Assembly (NCBI GenBank): GCA_029688955.1
Contig: JARUKZ010000028.1
Location: 1 to 56,336, forward strand
DNA length: 56,336 nt
Reading direction: 5' to 3'
Origin: Chitinispirillales bacterium ANBcel5
GTDB lineage: Bacteria > Fibrobacterota > Chitinivibrionia > Chitinivibrionales > Chitinispirillaceae
Shown: one piece after another, positions 35,705 through 44,868 of the stretch
How the letters are laid out: each line of letters begins with the position of its first letter
How positions within the stretch are numbered: position 1 is the first letter of the stretch
Translations under genes and position numbers: made by a program
The notes under the pieces: generated by a model
The model's input: the letters and a program-made list of their open reading frames with translations, nothing else
The model's database searches: none
What the model was told of the DNA's origin: nothing

Positions 35705-36925
35705 TCAATTAATAATCACAGACCTTATAAACGCTTCCACCGCTTTTGCGATAGTTACTATCTTACCGTAGTCAATTATGGATAAATTATCTTTAGGGGT
35801 ATGGGTTATGCTCTGATTATCCATATTATCTATAAACCACTGTGAAGAAATGGCAACAGCCGGTACACCATATTGAACAAAGATACTGTGATCTCCCTGG
35901 GGCCAGGGGGAACCTTCCACAATGTCAGGGTGTTTCTTTATGAGAGCCGTAACCTTAGCTTTGAGCTCATGAGGCAACTCAAAGAGTGAAAATGAAATAT
36001 TACTGCCTTTGTAAGCAGCACCATCAATGTTTATATTCATTAGCATCGATTCAAATTGGCCCTGATTTTTTTCAATGTATTTCATCTGTCCCGGCACAGA
36101 ATAATAATCTTCGCCGTTAAGGGCAACGATCTCTATCTGTTTATCACCCAAATAGTCTTTCAAAACTTCGGCAAGCAGTAACAGGGCTGTAACACCTGAA
36201 GCATTATCAATTGCGCCCGGTGTTCCCTTTTTTGCATCAATATGAGCTGTTACAACAACTCTTTTTGAATTATCGCTACCTTTTTTGCAAACTACATTAT
36301 ACCCTTTGCCGGGTATTCTTTTGGAGTCAGAGGATAACTGTACCTCTTTTCCAACGTGAGGTAAAAGTCGTTTGCCCTCTTCTTCGGTCATATACACTGA
36401 TGGCACCAAAAAATCCCCATCTTCAATGAGCGGAAAAGGATATACACCTCCGGCCACGGAAGAATTCTTACCTGTTGCGCAAATAATAGCTTTGGGATTA
36501 CCTTGTTCTAAAAGCGAAACTATTTGCTGATGTTCCTCTGGATTGTAAAATACAAAATTTTTGGGCATCAACTGCTCTTTAGCGATCTCTCCATGCAGCA
36601 GCAAAATCTTTCCTTCAAATGTACTGTTCTTTAGCTCTTCAATGGTTGAAACGCTTGTGAGCTGCCTCTTACCCGAAAAGGAGAGTGAGTAGGGACTAAC
36701 AAGTACGTCATAGCCGGAATTACCAACGGTTAATGTGGCTCCTCCATCAACCCAGTCAATGGCGTCAAATTCCTGTATATCTGTTCTCCAACCAAATGAT
36801 GACATGATAGTCTTAAAATATCTGGTGGCTTCTCTGTTACCTTCACTACCTATACTTCGTTCCGGAATCTTTTCGCAAAGAGTTTTCATGTAATTAACAC
36901 TTTTGCTATACAAGTTATCATTCAT
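35705..36925 (-). CDS. M28-family zinc aminopeptidase
   Basis: Protein of 406 residues that should remove N-terminal residues from peptides with two zinc ions. Ligand pattern of the family: H228-x-D230 in VVTAHIDAK, D240 in GAIDNASG, E272 in LNGED (usually EE, here ED), D301 in NINIDG and H375 in SITHTPKDN. The insert between residues 60 and 195 fits a PA-type domain. No signal peptide is seen, so either it is cytosolic or the start is misplaced. It stands alone on the minus strand, next to the dispersed repeats. Confidence 0.9.
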   Translation of the reverse strand: MNDNLYSKSVNYMKTLCEKIPERSIGSEGNREATRYFKTIMSSFGWRTDIQEFDAIDWVDGGATLTVGNSGYDVLVSPYSLSFSGKRQLTSVSTIEELKNSTFEGKILLLHGEIAKEQLMPKNFVFYNPEEHQQIVSLLEQGNPKAIICATGKNSSVAGGVYPFPLIEDGDFLVPSVYMTEEEGKRLLPHVGKEVQLSSDSKRIPGKGYNVVCKKGSDNSKRVVVTAHIDAKKGTPGAIDNASGVTALLLLAEVLKDYLGDKQIEIVALNGEDYYSVPGQMKYIEKNQGQFESMLMNINIDGAAYKGSNISFSLFELPHELKAKVTALIKKHPDIVEGSPWPQGDHSIFVQYGVPAVAISSQWFIDNMDNQSITHTPKDNLSIIDYGKIVTIAKAVEAFIRSVIIN

Positions 36926-37341
36926 AGATATCTTATCCTTTGAAGCGCAATATGAAGAGTAGTGGTATCTTTATCAATATATATACAGGCAGTGTATAGG
37001 GGAAAAAACTCAGGTGGTTTGGTTGTATAAATGATGCCTCGGATTATTCATTTAAGGCCTTTGTTACCGATAACGGTGAAGGGTACAGAGGGTTTTAATT
37101 CAGGTAAGCCCAAATGTCAGCCAGGGGAGGAGTTTTCAAAAAAAATTACGTGGTTGCTTTGCTCAGGTTTAAACTCTTTGTATCCAATCACTTATCATCA
37201 TGAAGCCTGTGGGGTCACATTGATCATACACCCCCTGATTGGGCGTTAGTAATTAAATGCGTCTGACTATTGAAAAAATAGAAAAAAAGTGTCATATTTA
37301 ATATGGAAGTATTGTAACCGATTCAAAACTCACCAAAAACA
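36926..37341. other. intergenic region between divergent peptidase and ABC genes
   Basis: No gene is supported. It should hold the promoters of the peptidase (minus) and the ABC operon (plus); I see no strong sigma70 match. There is no clear ribosome site before the ABC start codon. Confidence 0.4.
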
Positions 37342-38283
37342 ATGAGCCTTATGGATATAATCACACTGGAAAAAGTTTCCAAGGTCTACCGCAAGGGGTT
37401 TAAGGGCACTGCAGTTTCTGCAGTGAGTGATGTTACCTTCAGTGTTGCCCAAAACCGTATTACCGGATTTGTGGGTCCCAATGGTGCCGGTAAAACCACT
37501 ACAATAAAGATGATTATGGGGCTTGTTGCTCCCAGCAGGGGAACGATAAAGATTCGTTCCGTGGATGCATCACAGCCTAAAGCACGCCAAAACGTTGCTT
37601 ACGTATCTGAGCAGCCCTATTTTTACCGCCATCTCTCGGTGGCCGAATCACTCAGGTTTGTTTCTGAGCTTCTGGACATCGAAAAGGGCAAGATTGCCGG
37701 TGAGGTCAAAAGGGTTCTTGATATCGTTGAGCTGAGCGGAAAAGAGAAGCTTAAGATCAGGGAGATGTCAAAGGGGATGCAGCAGCGTCTGAACATGGCA
37801 TGTGGATTACTGGGTGATCCTGACCTGCTTATACTTGATGAACCGATGAGCGGGCTTGATCCACCTGCCAGAAGATTATTCAGAAACCTGTTTAAGAGGT
37901 TAGGCAATGAGGGTAAAACGATCTTTTTCAGCACCCATGTGCTTGAGGATATAGAGGTGGTGTGTGATGATGTGATTGTGCTTGATGGTGGTAAACTAAG
38001 GTACACCGGTAGGGTTGATGCGCTTCTTGAGCGTGGATACCTGGGCTCTGAGCTTTTGGTTAAAGAGCTTGGAGAGGAGTTGCAGCAGGATTTGAATAGC
38101 CGTGGGTGGAACAGTACGATAAACCCCGATGATACATGGATGATTTTTGTGCCGGGAGAGAAAGAGCTGATGAGTTGTCAGGAGCTACTGCACTCTAAGG
38201 GGATCTACTGTCACTCAATACAAAAACGGACAATGCCCCTCGAAACCCTTCTTTATGGATCAACTGCGGAGAAAAATTCATGA
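37342..38283 (+). CDS. ABC transporter ATP-binding protein
   Basis: Protein of 313 residues, the ATPase of an ABC-2 type exporter. Walker A GPNGAGKTT near residue 47, signature MSKGMQQR near 140, Walker B LLILDEPMSGLDP near 163 and switch His in FFSTHVLED near 196. A C-terminal segment of about 90 residues follows, as in the CcmA/NatA-like group. An ATG at 37351 is an alternative start. Its stop overlaps the permease ATG. Confidence 0.94.
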   Translation: MSLMDIITLEKVSKVYRKGFKGTAVSAVSDVTFSVAQNRITGFVGPNGAGKTTTIKMIMGLVAPSRGTIKIRSVDASQPKARQNVAYVSEQPYFYRHLSVAESLRFVSELLDIEKGKIAGEVKRVLDIVELSGKEKLKIREMSKGMQQRLNMACGLLGDPDLLILDEPMSGLDPPARRLFRNLFKRLGNEGKTIFFSTHVLEDIEVVCDDVIVLDGGKLRYTGRVDALLERGYLGSELLVKELGEELQQDLNSRGWNSTINPDDTWMIFVPGEKELMSCQELLHSKGIYCHSIQKRTMPLETLLYGSTAEKNS

Positions 38284-39044
38284 AAGTGCTCTCAATTGTA
38301 GCATCAAATACCTTTAAGGAGACCATTCGCAACAAGGTACTCTATAATATTTTGCTTGTTGCTGGCGTGGTGCTTCTTCTGTCTATCTCATTTGGGGACC
38401 TTTCGGTCTTTTCACGTATTCAGGTAATGACCGATTTTGGGCTTGCAACCATGTCCCTTACCGGGCTGCTTTTGGCTGTTTTTATCGGTGTAGGGATGCT
38501 TGGAGTAGAGATCAGTACCAAAACCGTGTACGGGGTCATTACCCGGCCTGTTGGAAGAGCTTCCTTTATATTGGGTAAATTTACCGGGTTGTTTCTCACT
38601 CTTTTGCTTAACTTTCTTCTTATTGCCGCTGTTTTTATGATAGCGATTCAGACAATGGGAGGGAGTATTAACGCAGGGATCGTTTCGGCAGTTTTTCTTA
38701 TTCTGGTCGAAATGGCGGTGATCGTTTCGGCTGCGATCTTTTTCTCAACCTTTACAACACCTACTCTTGCCGCCATATTTACACTCGCTTTCTATGCAGC
38801 CGGGCATCTGAATAACCTTGTATCGCTGAGTGCACAGCAGTCAATGGGTGCTTTCCATTCCTTTGTTCTTAGAATGGTTCACTATATATTACCGAATCTT
38901 GACCACTTTAATATCAGAACAATGGTCGTGTACGGGATGCCGGTACCTGAGGGACATATCTTTTTTACCTTTCTTTATGGTGTATTTTATACTGCACTGT
39001 TATTAATTCTTTCCGTTTGGCTTTTTGGCAGAAAGGATTTGTAG
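38280..39044 (+). CDS. ABC-2 type permease
   Basis: Protein of 254 residues with about six membrane segments, the partner of the ATPase before it (ATGA overlap). The first cytoplasmic stretch SNTFKETIRNKVLYNILL and the segment STKTVYGVITRPVGRASFIL are typical of ABC-2 permeases of the NosY/ABC-2 type. The substrate is unknown. Confidence 0.9.
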   Translation: MKVLSIVASNTFKETIRNKVLYNILLVAGVVLLLSISFGDLSVFSRIQVMTDFGLATMSLTGLLLAVFIGVGMLGVEISTKTVYGVITRPVGRASFILGKFTGLFLTLLLNFLLIAAVFMIAIQTMGGSINAGIVSAVFLILVEMAVIVSAAIFFSTFTTPTLAAIFTLAFYAAGHLNNLVSLSAQQSMGAFHSFVLRMVHYILPNLDHFNIRTMVVYGMPVPEGHIFFTFLYGVFYTALLLILSVWLFGRKDL

Positions 39045-39046
39045 GG

Positions 39047-39706
39047 GTGAAAAAAACGATCTGTTTAATTACAGCGGCTCTTATTGTGTTCTCTGCCACC
39101 GTTAAAACACAGAACCATCTGACTAAGATAAATGGCAGTGAACCCAAGCCCGAAAGTATGGCTTTTTTACCGGGCAGCGAACGTGTTAAGCCCTTCTTTT
39201 TGGGTTTTCATGATACCTTTGCTCATTATTTATGGATAAGAACGGTGCTCTATTTTGGTGCACAGCATCAGACCGACAGAGATTACGCCTGGCTTATACA
39301 GAAACTTGATATTATCACCCGTTTACACCCACACTTTTTCCCGGCCTATGAATTCGCAGGGCTTCTTGTGCCTGAGGTGTGTAACAACCCCGATGCAGCG
39401 AGGGTTATTATGGAGCGGGGAATGATTCATCTTTCTCAGGAAAGGTGGCAAATTCCCTTTTATCTTGGAATGCTTTATTTCAGATACTATGATGATCCTG
39501 ACAGGGCAGCGGAATATTTCACCATTGCTACACAGGTGCCCGGTGCTCCATCAGAGAAACTGGGTACTCTTGCAGCCTCTTTTTATCAGCGTTCGGGAAG
39601 AAAAGAGACCGGTGTGGCGCTTCTTTACTTCTTATACGAAACCGCAGATAGCCCCGAAGTGAAAAGGCACATTGAAGAGCGGTTGGTAACACTGCTTGAA
39701 GAGTAA
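39047..39706 (+). CDS. exported helical-repeat (TPR-like) protein
   Basis: Protein of 219 residues from a GTG at 39047, two bases past the permease stop; a longer frame to 39017 overlaps the permease. The start VKKTICLITAALIVFSATVK is an uncleaved anchor or signal peptide. The rest has paired helices of TPR-like spacing (IQKLDIITRLHPHFFPAYEF, then the DPDRAAEYFTIA helix). It belongs to the ABC operon and may act with the exporter on the outer face of the membrane. Confidence 0.75.
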   Translation: MKKTICLITAALIVFSATVKTQNHLTKINGSEPKPESMAFLPGSERVKPFFLGFHDTFAHYLWIRTVLYFGAQHQTDRDYAWLIQKLDIITRLHPHFFPAYEFAGLLVPEVCNNPDAARVIMERGMIHLSQERWQIPFYLGMLYFRYYDDPDRAAEYFTIATQVPGAPSEKLGTLAASFYQRSGRKETGVALLYFLYETADSPEVKRHIEERLVTLLEE

Positions 39707-39808
39707 CAGAATCGCTGAGTTTGCGGGTAAAATCAGATGACCGTATTTTGGGTTTCTGTTTGATTTTCAGGTACGATATCTATGAATCGGTACATGATAA
39801 TAGTTTGT

Positions 39809-41053
39809 CTATTCGTTTTCAGAAAACTCCATACTGAGAAGATGTTTTCCAAAGTGTCTGATTCCGATAAGGCCTAAGGGAGCAGTAATCATTATTGATA
39901 GCACTGCAAGCGCCAGAATCGTCTCACCATGTTCGATTCCCATCGATAACGCGACACCACCCAGTGCAGCCTGAACAGTTGCTTTTGGTGTATAGGCGAT
40001 TGCGCAGAACAATCGCTCCTTAAAAGTGAGTTCAGACCACGAAGTGGCAAAAAGAACTGATGCAGCGCGAAACAGTACCCCCAGAAAGATAATCAATAAT
40101 CCTTTACTACCAGCATCGAGAGCAACAAGTGGGTCAACAGATATTCCGATAAGAACAAAGAGTACTATTTCCGCAAACACCCACATTTTTGAAAGTTTGA
40201 AAGAAAGCTCATGTGCGATTTTTTCCTGTTTTTCAAGTAGAATAAACCCAATTGTCATAACCCCCAGTAAAGAGGCCATATGGAGCCAGTCTCCAATCTG
40301 CACCAGCATTACGGCGATCATCAGCAAAATGAGTGTTTTTTCGGTTGCTCTTATATCGGCACCTTTTCTTCTAAAAAGCCAGACCAAAGTGAAACCAATC
40401 ACGATGCCACTTATAATTCCTGTCACCAGAGCAAAAGGAACAGAGAGTAAAAATCTGGTTAAATTAACCTGGTTGGCTGTGAGCGACTGAAGAAAGACTG
40501 TAAAGACAGTGATAGCAAAAACATCATCAATACTTGCTCCGGCCAACACGATCGTTGGAACATCGTTTTTTTTGCCATACCCTTTATCCTTAAGGTCGAG
40601 CATAGATGGCACCACCACCGCCGGGGATACCGCAGCCAGCATAAATGCGGTAAGACCCGCAATGGGCCACTGAAAACCAAAAAAATAATGGATCAGGACA
40701 GTTAACACCGTGCCCTCTACTATGCAGGGAATAAAAGCCATCAGCAGGGCAGTGACCCCGGTTTTTTTTAATGTACTTTTTTTAATTCCCAGGCCAGCCC
40801 GTAAAAGAATAATAATCAGGGCCATAGATTTTAAAAAAGGCTCAATTGCAGATAACTGGGGTGGGAGATAGTCACTCCATAAAAAGCCGATTACAAGGCC
40901 CCATACGACCATGCCCAGTACAGATGGCAGGCCGGCTTTGGAAAATGACTTTCCTACTAACCATCCACCCATGAGTATAAGGACAACTAATATATTAAAA
41001 GGCATAGAAAGCTCTGGTAGAAATGGTGTTATCTTTAAATGATCACGTTGCAA
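39809..41053 (-). CDS. cation:proton antiporter
   Basis: Protein of 414 residues (Na+/H+ exchanger superfamily, PF00999-type) with about 12 membrane segments. Typical features are FSKAGLPSVLGMVVWGLVIG near residue 40, an unwound-helix segment AAVSPAVVVPSM near 145 and GASIDDVFAITVF near 175, where the paired Asp residues belong to the ion site. The start could be TTG at 41053 or the ATG at 41005, where the first membrane helix begins; the latter looks better for topology but has no strong ribosome site. It would exchange Na+ or K+ for H+. Confidence 0.9.
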   Translation of the reverse strand: MQRDHLKITPFLPELSMPFNILVVLILMGGWLVGKSFSKAGLPSVLGMVVWGLVIGFLWSDYLPPQLSAIEPFLKSMALIIILLRAGLGIKKSTLKKTGVTALLMAFIPCIVEGTVLTVLIHYFFGFQWPIAGLTAFMLAAVSPAVVVPSMLDLKDKGYGKKNDVPTIVLAGASIDDVFAITVFTVFLQSLTANQVNLTRFLLSVPFALVTGIISGIVIGFTLVWLFRRKGADIRATEKTLILLMIAVMLVQIGDWLHMASLLGVMTIGFILLEKQEKIAHELSFKLSKMWVFAEIVLFVLIGISVDPLVALDAGSKGLLIIFLGVLFRAASVLFATSWSELTFKERLFCAIAYTPKATVQAALGGVALSMGIEHGETILALAVLSIMITAPLGLIGIRHFGKHLLSMEFSENE

Positions 41054-41565
41054 CCTTGTAAGGAGCTAAAATACTATCTAAAGGTGTTTCTTTCAAGATA
41101 GGGTTGTGTGAATGGAGTGGTTTCGTACTGATAAAAAATAGGAGCTCCGGGTGCGATGAATCTTTTGCAGTAGCTATCAAAACTATGGTTTTGGGAGGCA
41201 ATTTTGATATTGTAAGGCGAAAAAAAAGTGATGTAATGAAAACTCGTCCTTGTTTTGGTCGCATCTAGTCCCGATTAGTTTCCAACTCATTGTAAAACAA
41301 AGATTTTCTCCTTTGAGTTGATTGTAATAAGAGGCATTTATACTATTTGAGTTGTATTCTCTTAACATAACATCAGGAAAAACTAAAAGCGTAAAACTGA
41401 AAACTGTAGTAAAATTATAGTATTACATTTAACAATTCAAACAAATCACCAGTGATAAAAAGTTTTTTGGAGAGGTAAGACTTTGTTTTAATTAGGGATA
41501 AATGTAATTTATCAGATTTAGAATGCTCATTGATGATATCTTTATAGATAACGGTCGGAGAATTG
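41054..41565. other. intergenic region
   Basis: About 510 bp between divergent genes with no supported coding region. GGAG stands just before the oxidoreductase ATG at 41566. No clear promoter or repeat recognised. Confidence 0.4.
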
Positions 41566-42765
41566 ATGGAATTATTCGAGAAGAATACATTTGCAGGTAT
41601 TACGCTTAAAAATCGCATAATCCGTTCTGCAACACACGAAGGGCTGGCAAATGAGCATGGCAGGCCACTTGAGCCGCTTATAGACCTGTATGAACAGATT
41701 GCAATGGGCGGGGTAGGAATGATCATAACCGGCTATGCAGGGATTCTAAAAAGCGCGAGATCCTGTTCAAACATGGCGGTTTTTGACAGTGATGAACAGG
41801 TCGCTATATACAAAAAAATTATTACTACTGTTAAAAAACACCACACACCGATTATGCTTCAGATTGGGCATGCTGGTGGATTGGGAGCAAAAGAACTTGT
41901 TGGGAAGCATCCGGTTGCTCCTTCTAAAAGATGTTACAAAATAAACCACAGTACCTCTGTTGAGCTTACCGCAAAAGAGATTGAAGAGCTTATAGCCATT
42001 TTTGTTTCATGCATTTTTCGTGCAAAAAGGGCTGGTTTTGATGGTGTGCAACTACTTGCCGCACACGGATATCTTCTTTCCGAATTTCTTTCACCTTACC
42101 TAAACAGACGCAAAGACAAGTGGGGCGGATCGACTGAAAATCGCTTTCGTATAATAAAGGAGATATTAACCCGGTCAAGAGAGAAGGTTGGCACTTTTCC
42201 AATCATTATAAAAATAAGCGGAAATGATGAGCAGAAGGGGGGAATGAATCCCGAAGAAGCAGTAGCTGTAGCAAAGTTGCTTGAGCTTTCTTCATGTGAT
42301 GCAATTGAAGTATCATGTGGCAATGGGAATCTGTTTGAAACAGTGCGCTGCCAAAGTATCCCCTATGAAGTTTTGTATAAGGTGGTACCTGGGTTACACA
42401 ATGTCCGGGGGTTAAAAAAGAGTATTATTAATCTGTTTGTAAAAAAAAGGTTCAAACTGCACAGAGAGATAAAAGACTATAATGTTGAGATCGCGGAACA
42501 AATAAAAAAAGCGGTTTCTGTACCCGTTATCTCTGTTGGTGGTATACGGGAGTTAAGGTCAGCCAATGAAATAGTTGAGTCGGGTAAGTCTGATTATGTA
42601 GCTCTGTGCAGACCTTTGATCAATGAACCGGATCTACCAAAGAAGTGGAAAAAAGGTGAACAGTCTGTTTCAAACTGTATCGATTGTAACTACTGCTTGC
42701 TGGCTTGTGTTAAAAAACCACTTCAATGTTACAGGGGTAAGCTTCCCGAAGATTTTTGTTCGTGA
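41566..42765 (+). CDS. NADH:flavin oxidoreductase (old yellow enzyme family)
   Basis: Protein of 399 residues, an FMN-containing TIM barrel that reduces activated double bonds or similar substrates. Typical pieces are TLKNRIIRSATHEGLANEHG at residues 15-34, MLQIGHAGG near 105, the long motif AAHGYLLSEFLSPYLNRRKD followed by KWGGSTENR near 165-195, and SVGGIRE near 325. The C-terminus has Cys pairs (NCIDCNYCLLACVKKPLQC), as in the longer members that carry an iron-sulfur cluster, but no second flavin or NAD domain follows. The start is the ATG at 41566. It stands alone. Confidence 0.92.
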   Translation: MELFEKNTFAGITLKNRIIRSATHEGLANEHGRPLEPLIDLYEQIAMGGVGMIITGYAGILKSARSCSNMAVFDSDEQVAIYKKIITTVKKHHTPIMLQIGHAGGLGAKELVGKHPVAPSKRCYKINHSTSVELTAKEIEELIAIFVSCIFRAKRAGFDGVQLLAAHGYLLSEFLSPYLNRRKDKWGGSTENRFRIIKEILTRSREKVGTFPIIIKISGNDEQKGGMNPEEAVAVAKLLELSSCDAIEVSCGNGNLFETVRCQSIPYEVLYKVVPGLHNVRGLKKSIINLFVKKRFKLHREIKDYNVEIAEQIKKAVSVPVISVGGIRELRSANEIVESGKSDYVALCRPLINEPDLPKKWKKGEQSVSNCIDCNYCLLACVKKPLQCYRGKLPEDFCS

Positions 42766-43428
42766 AAGAAAAACTTTGAACCATATATCTGATTTTGAAA
42801 AACTGTTATGGTTGCCATAGCAGATCACAAAGGTGATATGATTGTTAAGAACTGCCGTTTCTGTAATTTAGATCCACTACCATCCAAATAATGTAAAATT
42901 TTTGCAGAAGCTGCTTTTTTTTGTGGTTATGGATATAAGTTCTTTCAGATTTCAACAGTCTGTTCACACATTTGTCTTTACATATTTTACGGTTAACCCT
43001 CTCTTACAGAAAGATAAAAAACGCAGAGTCACCGAGAACGCAGTAAAAAAACGCGTTAGTCAGAGATGAGGCATAGAGAGGAAAAAAATGCACTCTCTTT
43101 CCCCTTTCCACCCTCAGGCACCTCTATCGACCTCTGTATTTTAAATTCCCCATCAATAGAAGCTTCGCTGTTAGGTCAAATATTTTTTAAACCCTATGGG
43201 ATGAATGTGATTTAGATCTGTTTCATCACTATATATAATAGTATGATTTGGGAGACATTTTTTATAATAACAATAAATTTATTTGACGTACCATGTCCAA
43301 AAACTATATTTTATTTCGAAATGCGACAAGCATCACTCATTTTTATTCTCACAGAACATTGATCTAAAATTAAAATTCCCTTTTTTACATTACCTAAATA
43401 CACCTTTTAAACTAAAGGAGACGCTGTT
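42766..43428. other. 663-bp intergenic region
   Basis: No gene recognised. Positions 43015-43090 hold an A-rich stretch with GCAGAG words like the one near 100-150, a common kind of intergenic repeat debris. AAAGGAG stands before the glycosyltransferase ATG. Confidence 0.4.
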
Positions 43429-44595
43429 ATGCGTGTAGCTCTTTTTTCATGGGAATCTCTACACTCAATCAATATTGGTGGTTTGGGTGTTCATACCACA
43501 GAACTTGCCGCCGGCCTTGAACGCAGGAACCATGAAGTACATGTCTTCACCCGCCGCAAACCGGAGCAGAGCTATTATGATCGGATCGATGGAGTGCATT
43601 ATCACCGCATCGATCACGGAATCAGTGATAATTTTGTGGAAAGTATGGACTGGATGTGCCAGGCTATGGCTCACAGGTTTTACGAAGTAACATCTCTGAT
43701 CGGAAAATTTGAGCTGGTGCATGCTCATGATTGGTTAACAGGTAATGTACTTAAATACATCACCGATGGATTTGGAACACCTTCTGTTCTGACAATGCAT
43801 TCGACTGAATATGGTCGGGATGGCAATATTTTTCATGATGGTTTTGCCAGATGGATAAGAGACACCGAATATGCTGCCTGTAATCATGCAAGCGTGATTA
43901 TTTCTGTGAGTGGTTTTCTCGCTAATGAGCTTCAGCGCATATACCAGGTGCCGCACTGGAAGATTCATGTGGTTCCAAATGGAATATCTTATAACGCCTT
44001 TGATGGGTTTCTTGAGCCCGGTTCTGTAAAGGCACGTTATGGTATCGACCCTCTTGATCCCACTATCTTTGCTGCCGGGAGAATGATTGTTCAAAAGGGT
44101 ATGGATCTGTTAGTGGAAGCGATACCCATGGTGCTTGGTTATTTCCCTTCTGCCAAATTCATCATTTCGGGAGATGGGCCGGAAAAAGATTTAGTTGTAA
44201 ACAGAGCTGATGAGCTTGGAGTAACTCATGCTATTCGTTTTCTTGGCAGCGTCTCCAGAGGTGAATACAGTGAACTGATGCGATCTGCAGATATTCTGGC
44301 CTTACCCAGTCGAAACGAACCCTTTGGGATAGTAGCACTGGAAGCATGGGCGGCAGGAAAACCGGTTGTGGCAACAAGTGCTGGTGGTCCAACGGAATTT
44401 ATTTGGCATGATGTTAATGGGTTTTTAGTCGATGCTAATCCTGGTGGTTTGGCACATGGTATCGGTTCCCTTTTAGCGGATCACGACCACTGTCGTGCGC
44501 TGGGGCGCAATGGACGGGTTGCGGTTGAAGATAAGTATAATTGGAATACCGTGGCAAGCTATACTGAAGGTGTTTATCATGCAGCTTTGAACTAA
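43429..44595 (+). CDS. GT4-family glycosyltransferase
   Basis: Protein of 388 residues, GT-B fold, retaining. The N-terminal domain starts RVALFSWESLHSINIGGLGV, with the Gly loop GGLGVHTTELAAGL. The C-terminal donor-binding domain has FAAGRMIVQKGMDLLVEAI near residue 205 and the E-x7-E motif in NEPFGIVALEAWAAGKP near residue 300. The N-terminal half resembles glycogen synthase-like GT4 enzymes of the ADP-glucose type, but the acceptor cannot be told. AAAGGAG precedes the ATG and a terminator follows, so it is a single-gene unit. Confidence 0.92.
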   Translation: MRVALFSWESLHSINIGGLGVHTTELAAGLERRNHEVHVFTRRKPEQSYYDRIDGVHYHRIDHGISDNFVESMDWMCQAMAHRFYEVTSLIGKFELVHAHDWLTGNVLKYITDGFGTPSVLTMHSTEYGRDGNIFHDGFARWIRDTEYAACNHASVIISVSGFLANELQRIYQVPHWKIHVVPNGISYNAFDGFLEPGSVKARYGIDPLDPTIFAAGRMIVQKGMDLLVEAIPMVLGYFPSAKFIISGDGPEKDLVVNRADELGVTHAIRFLGSVSRGEYSELMRSADILALPSRNEPFGIVALEAWAAGKPVVATSAGGPTEFIWHDVNGFLVDANPGGLAHGIGSLLADHDHCRALGRNGRVAVEDKYNWNTVASYTEGVYHAALN

Positions 44596-44620
44596 TCAGT
44601 ACAATTCATTAAGTAACACC

Positions 44621-44668
44621 AAAGATCGGGGAGAAAACGTGGTAAATACGTTGATTACCCGGTCTTTT
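44621..44668 (+). terminator. rho-independent terminator after the glycosyltransferase
   Basis: AAAGATCGGG (44621-44630) pairs with CCCGGTCTTT (44658-44667) with one G-T pair. An inner AACG/CGTT stem lies in the loop, and the last bases form a short T-run. Confidence 0.6.
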
Positions 44669-44868
44669 CCTACCCAAAACTGCTATCACAACCTGAGTAC
44701 TCCATACCGGAATATCAAATACTTCAATAAAAATGAATCCATATTTGCTGTTTATAATCTTGAACTATAACCATTTACAATAAAATTAGCATTATGTAGT
44801 TTTTTCAAAATGCCGCCAAAAACATATCTGCTATACATATTTTTACTTTCCAAAAAATCGGGGTGAAA

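Noticed and set aside
39729..39768. AAAATCA/TGATTTT dyad between convergent genes as a terminator
   Set aside because: The stem is only 7 bp and A+T-rich with a long loop; too weak to call.
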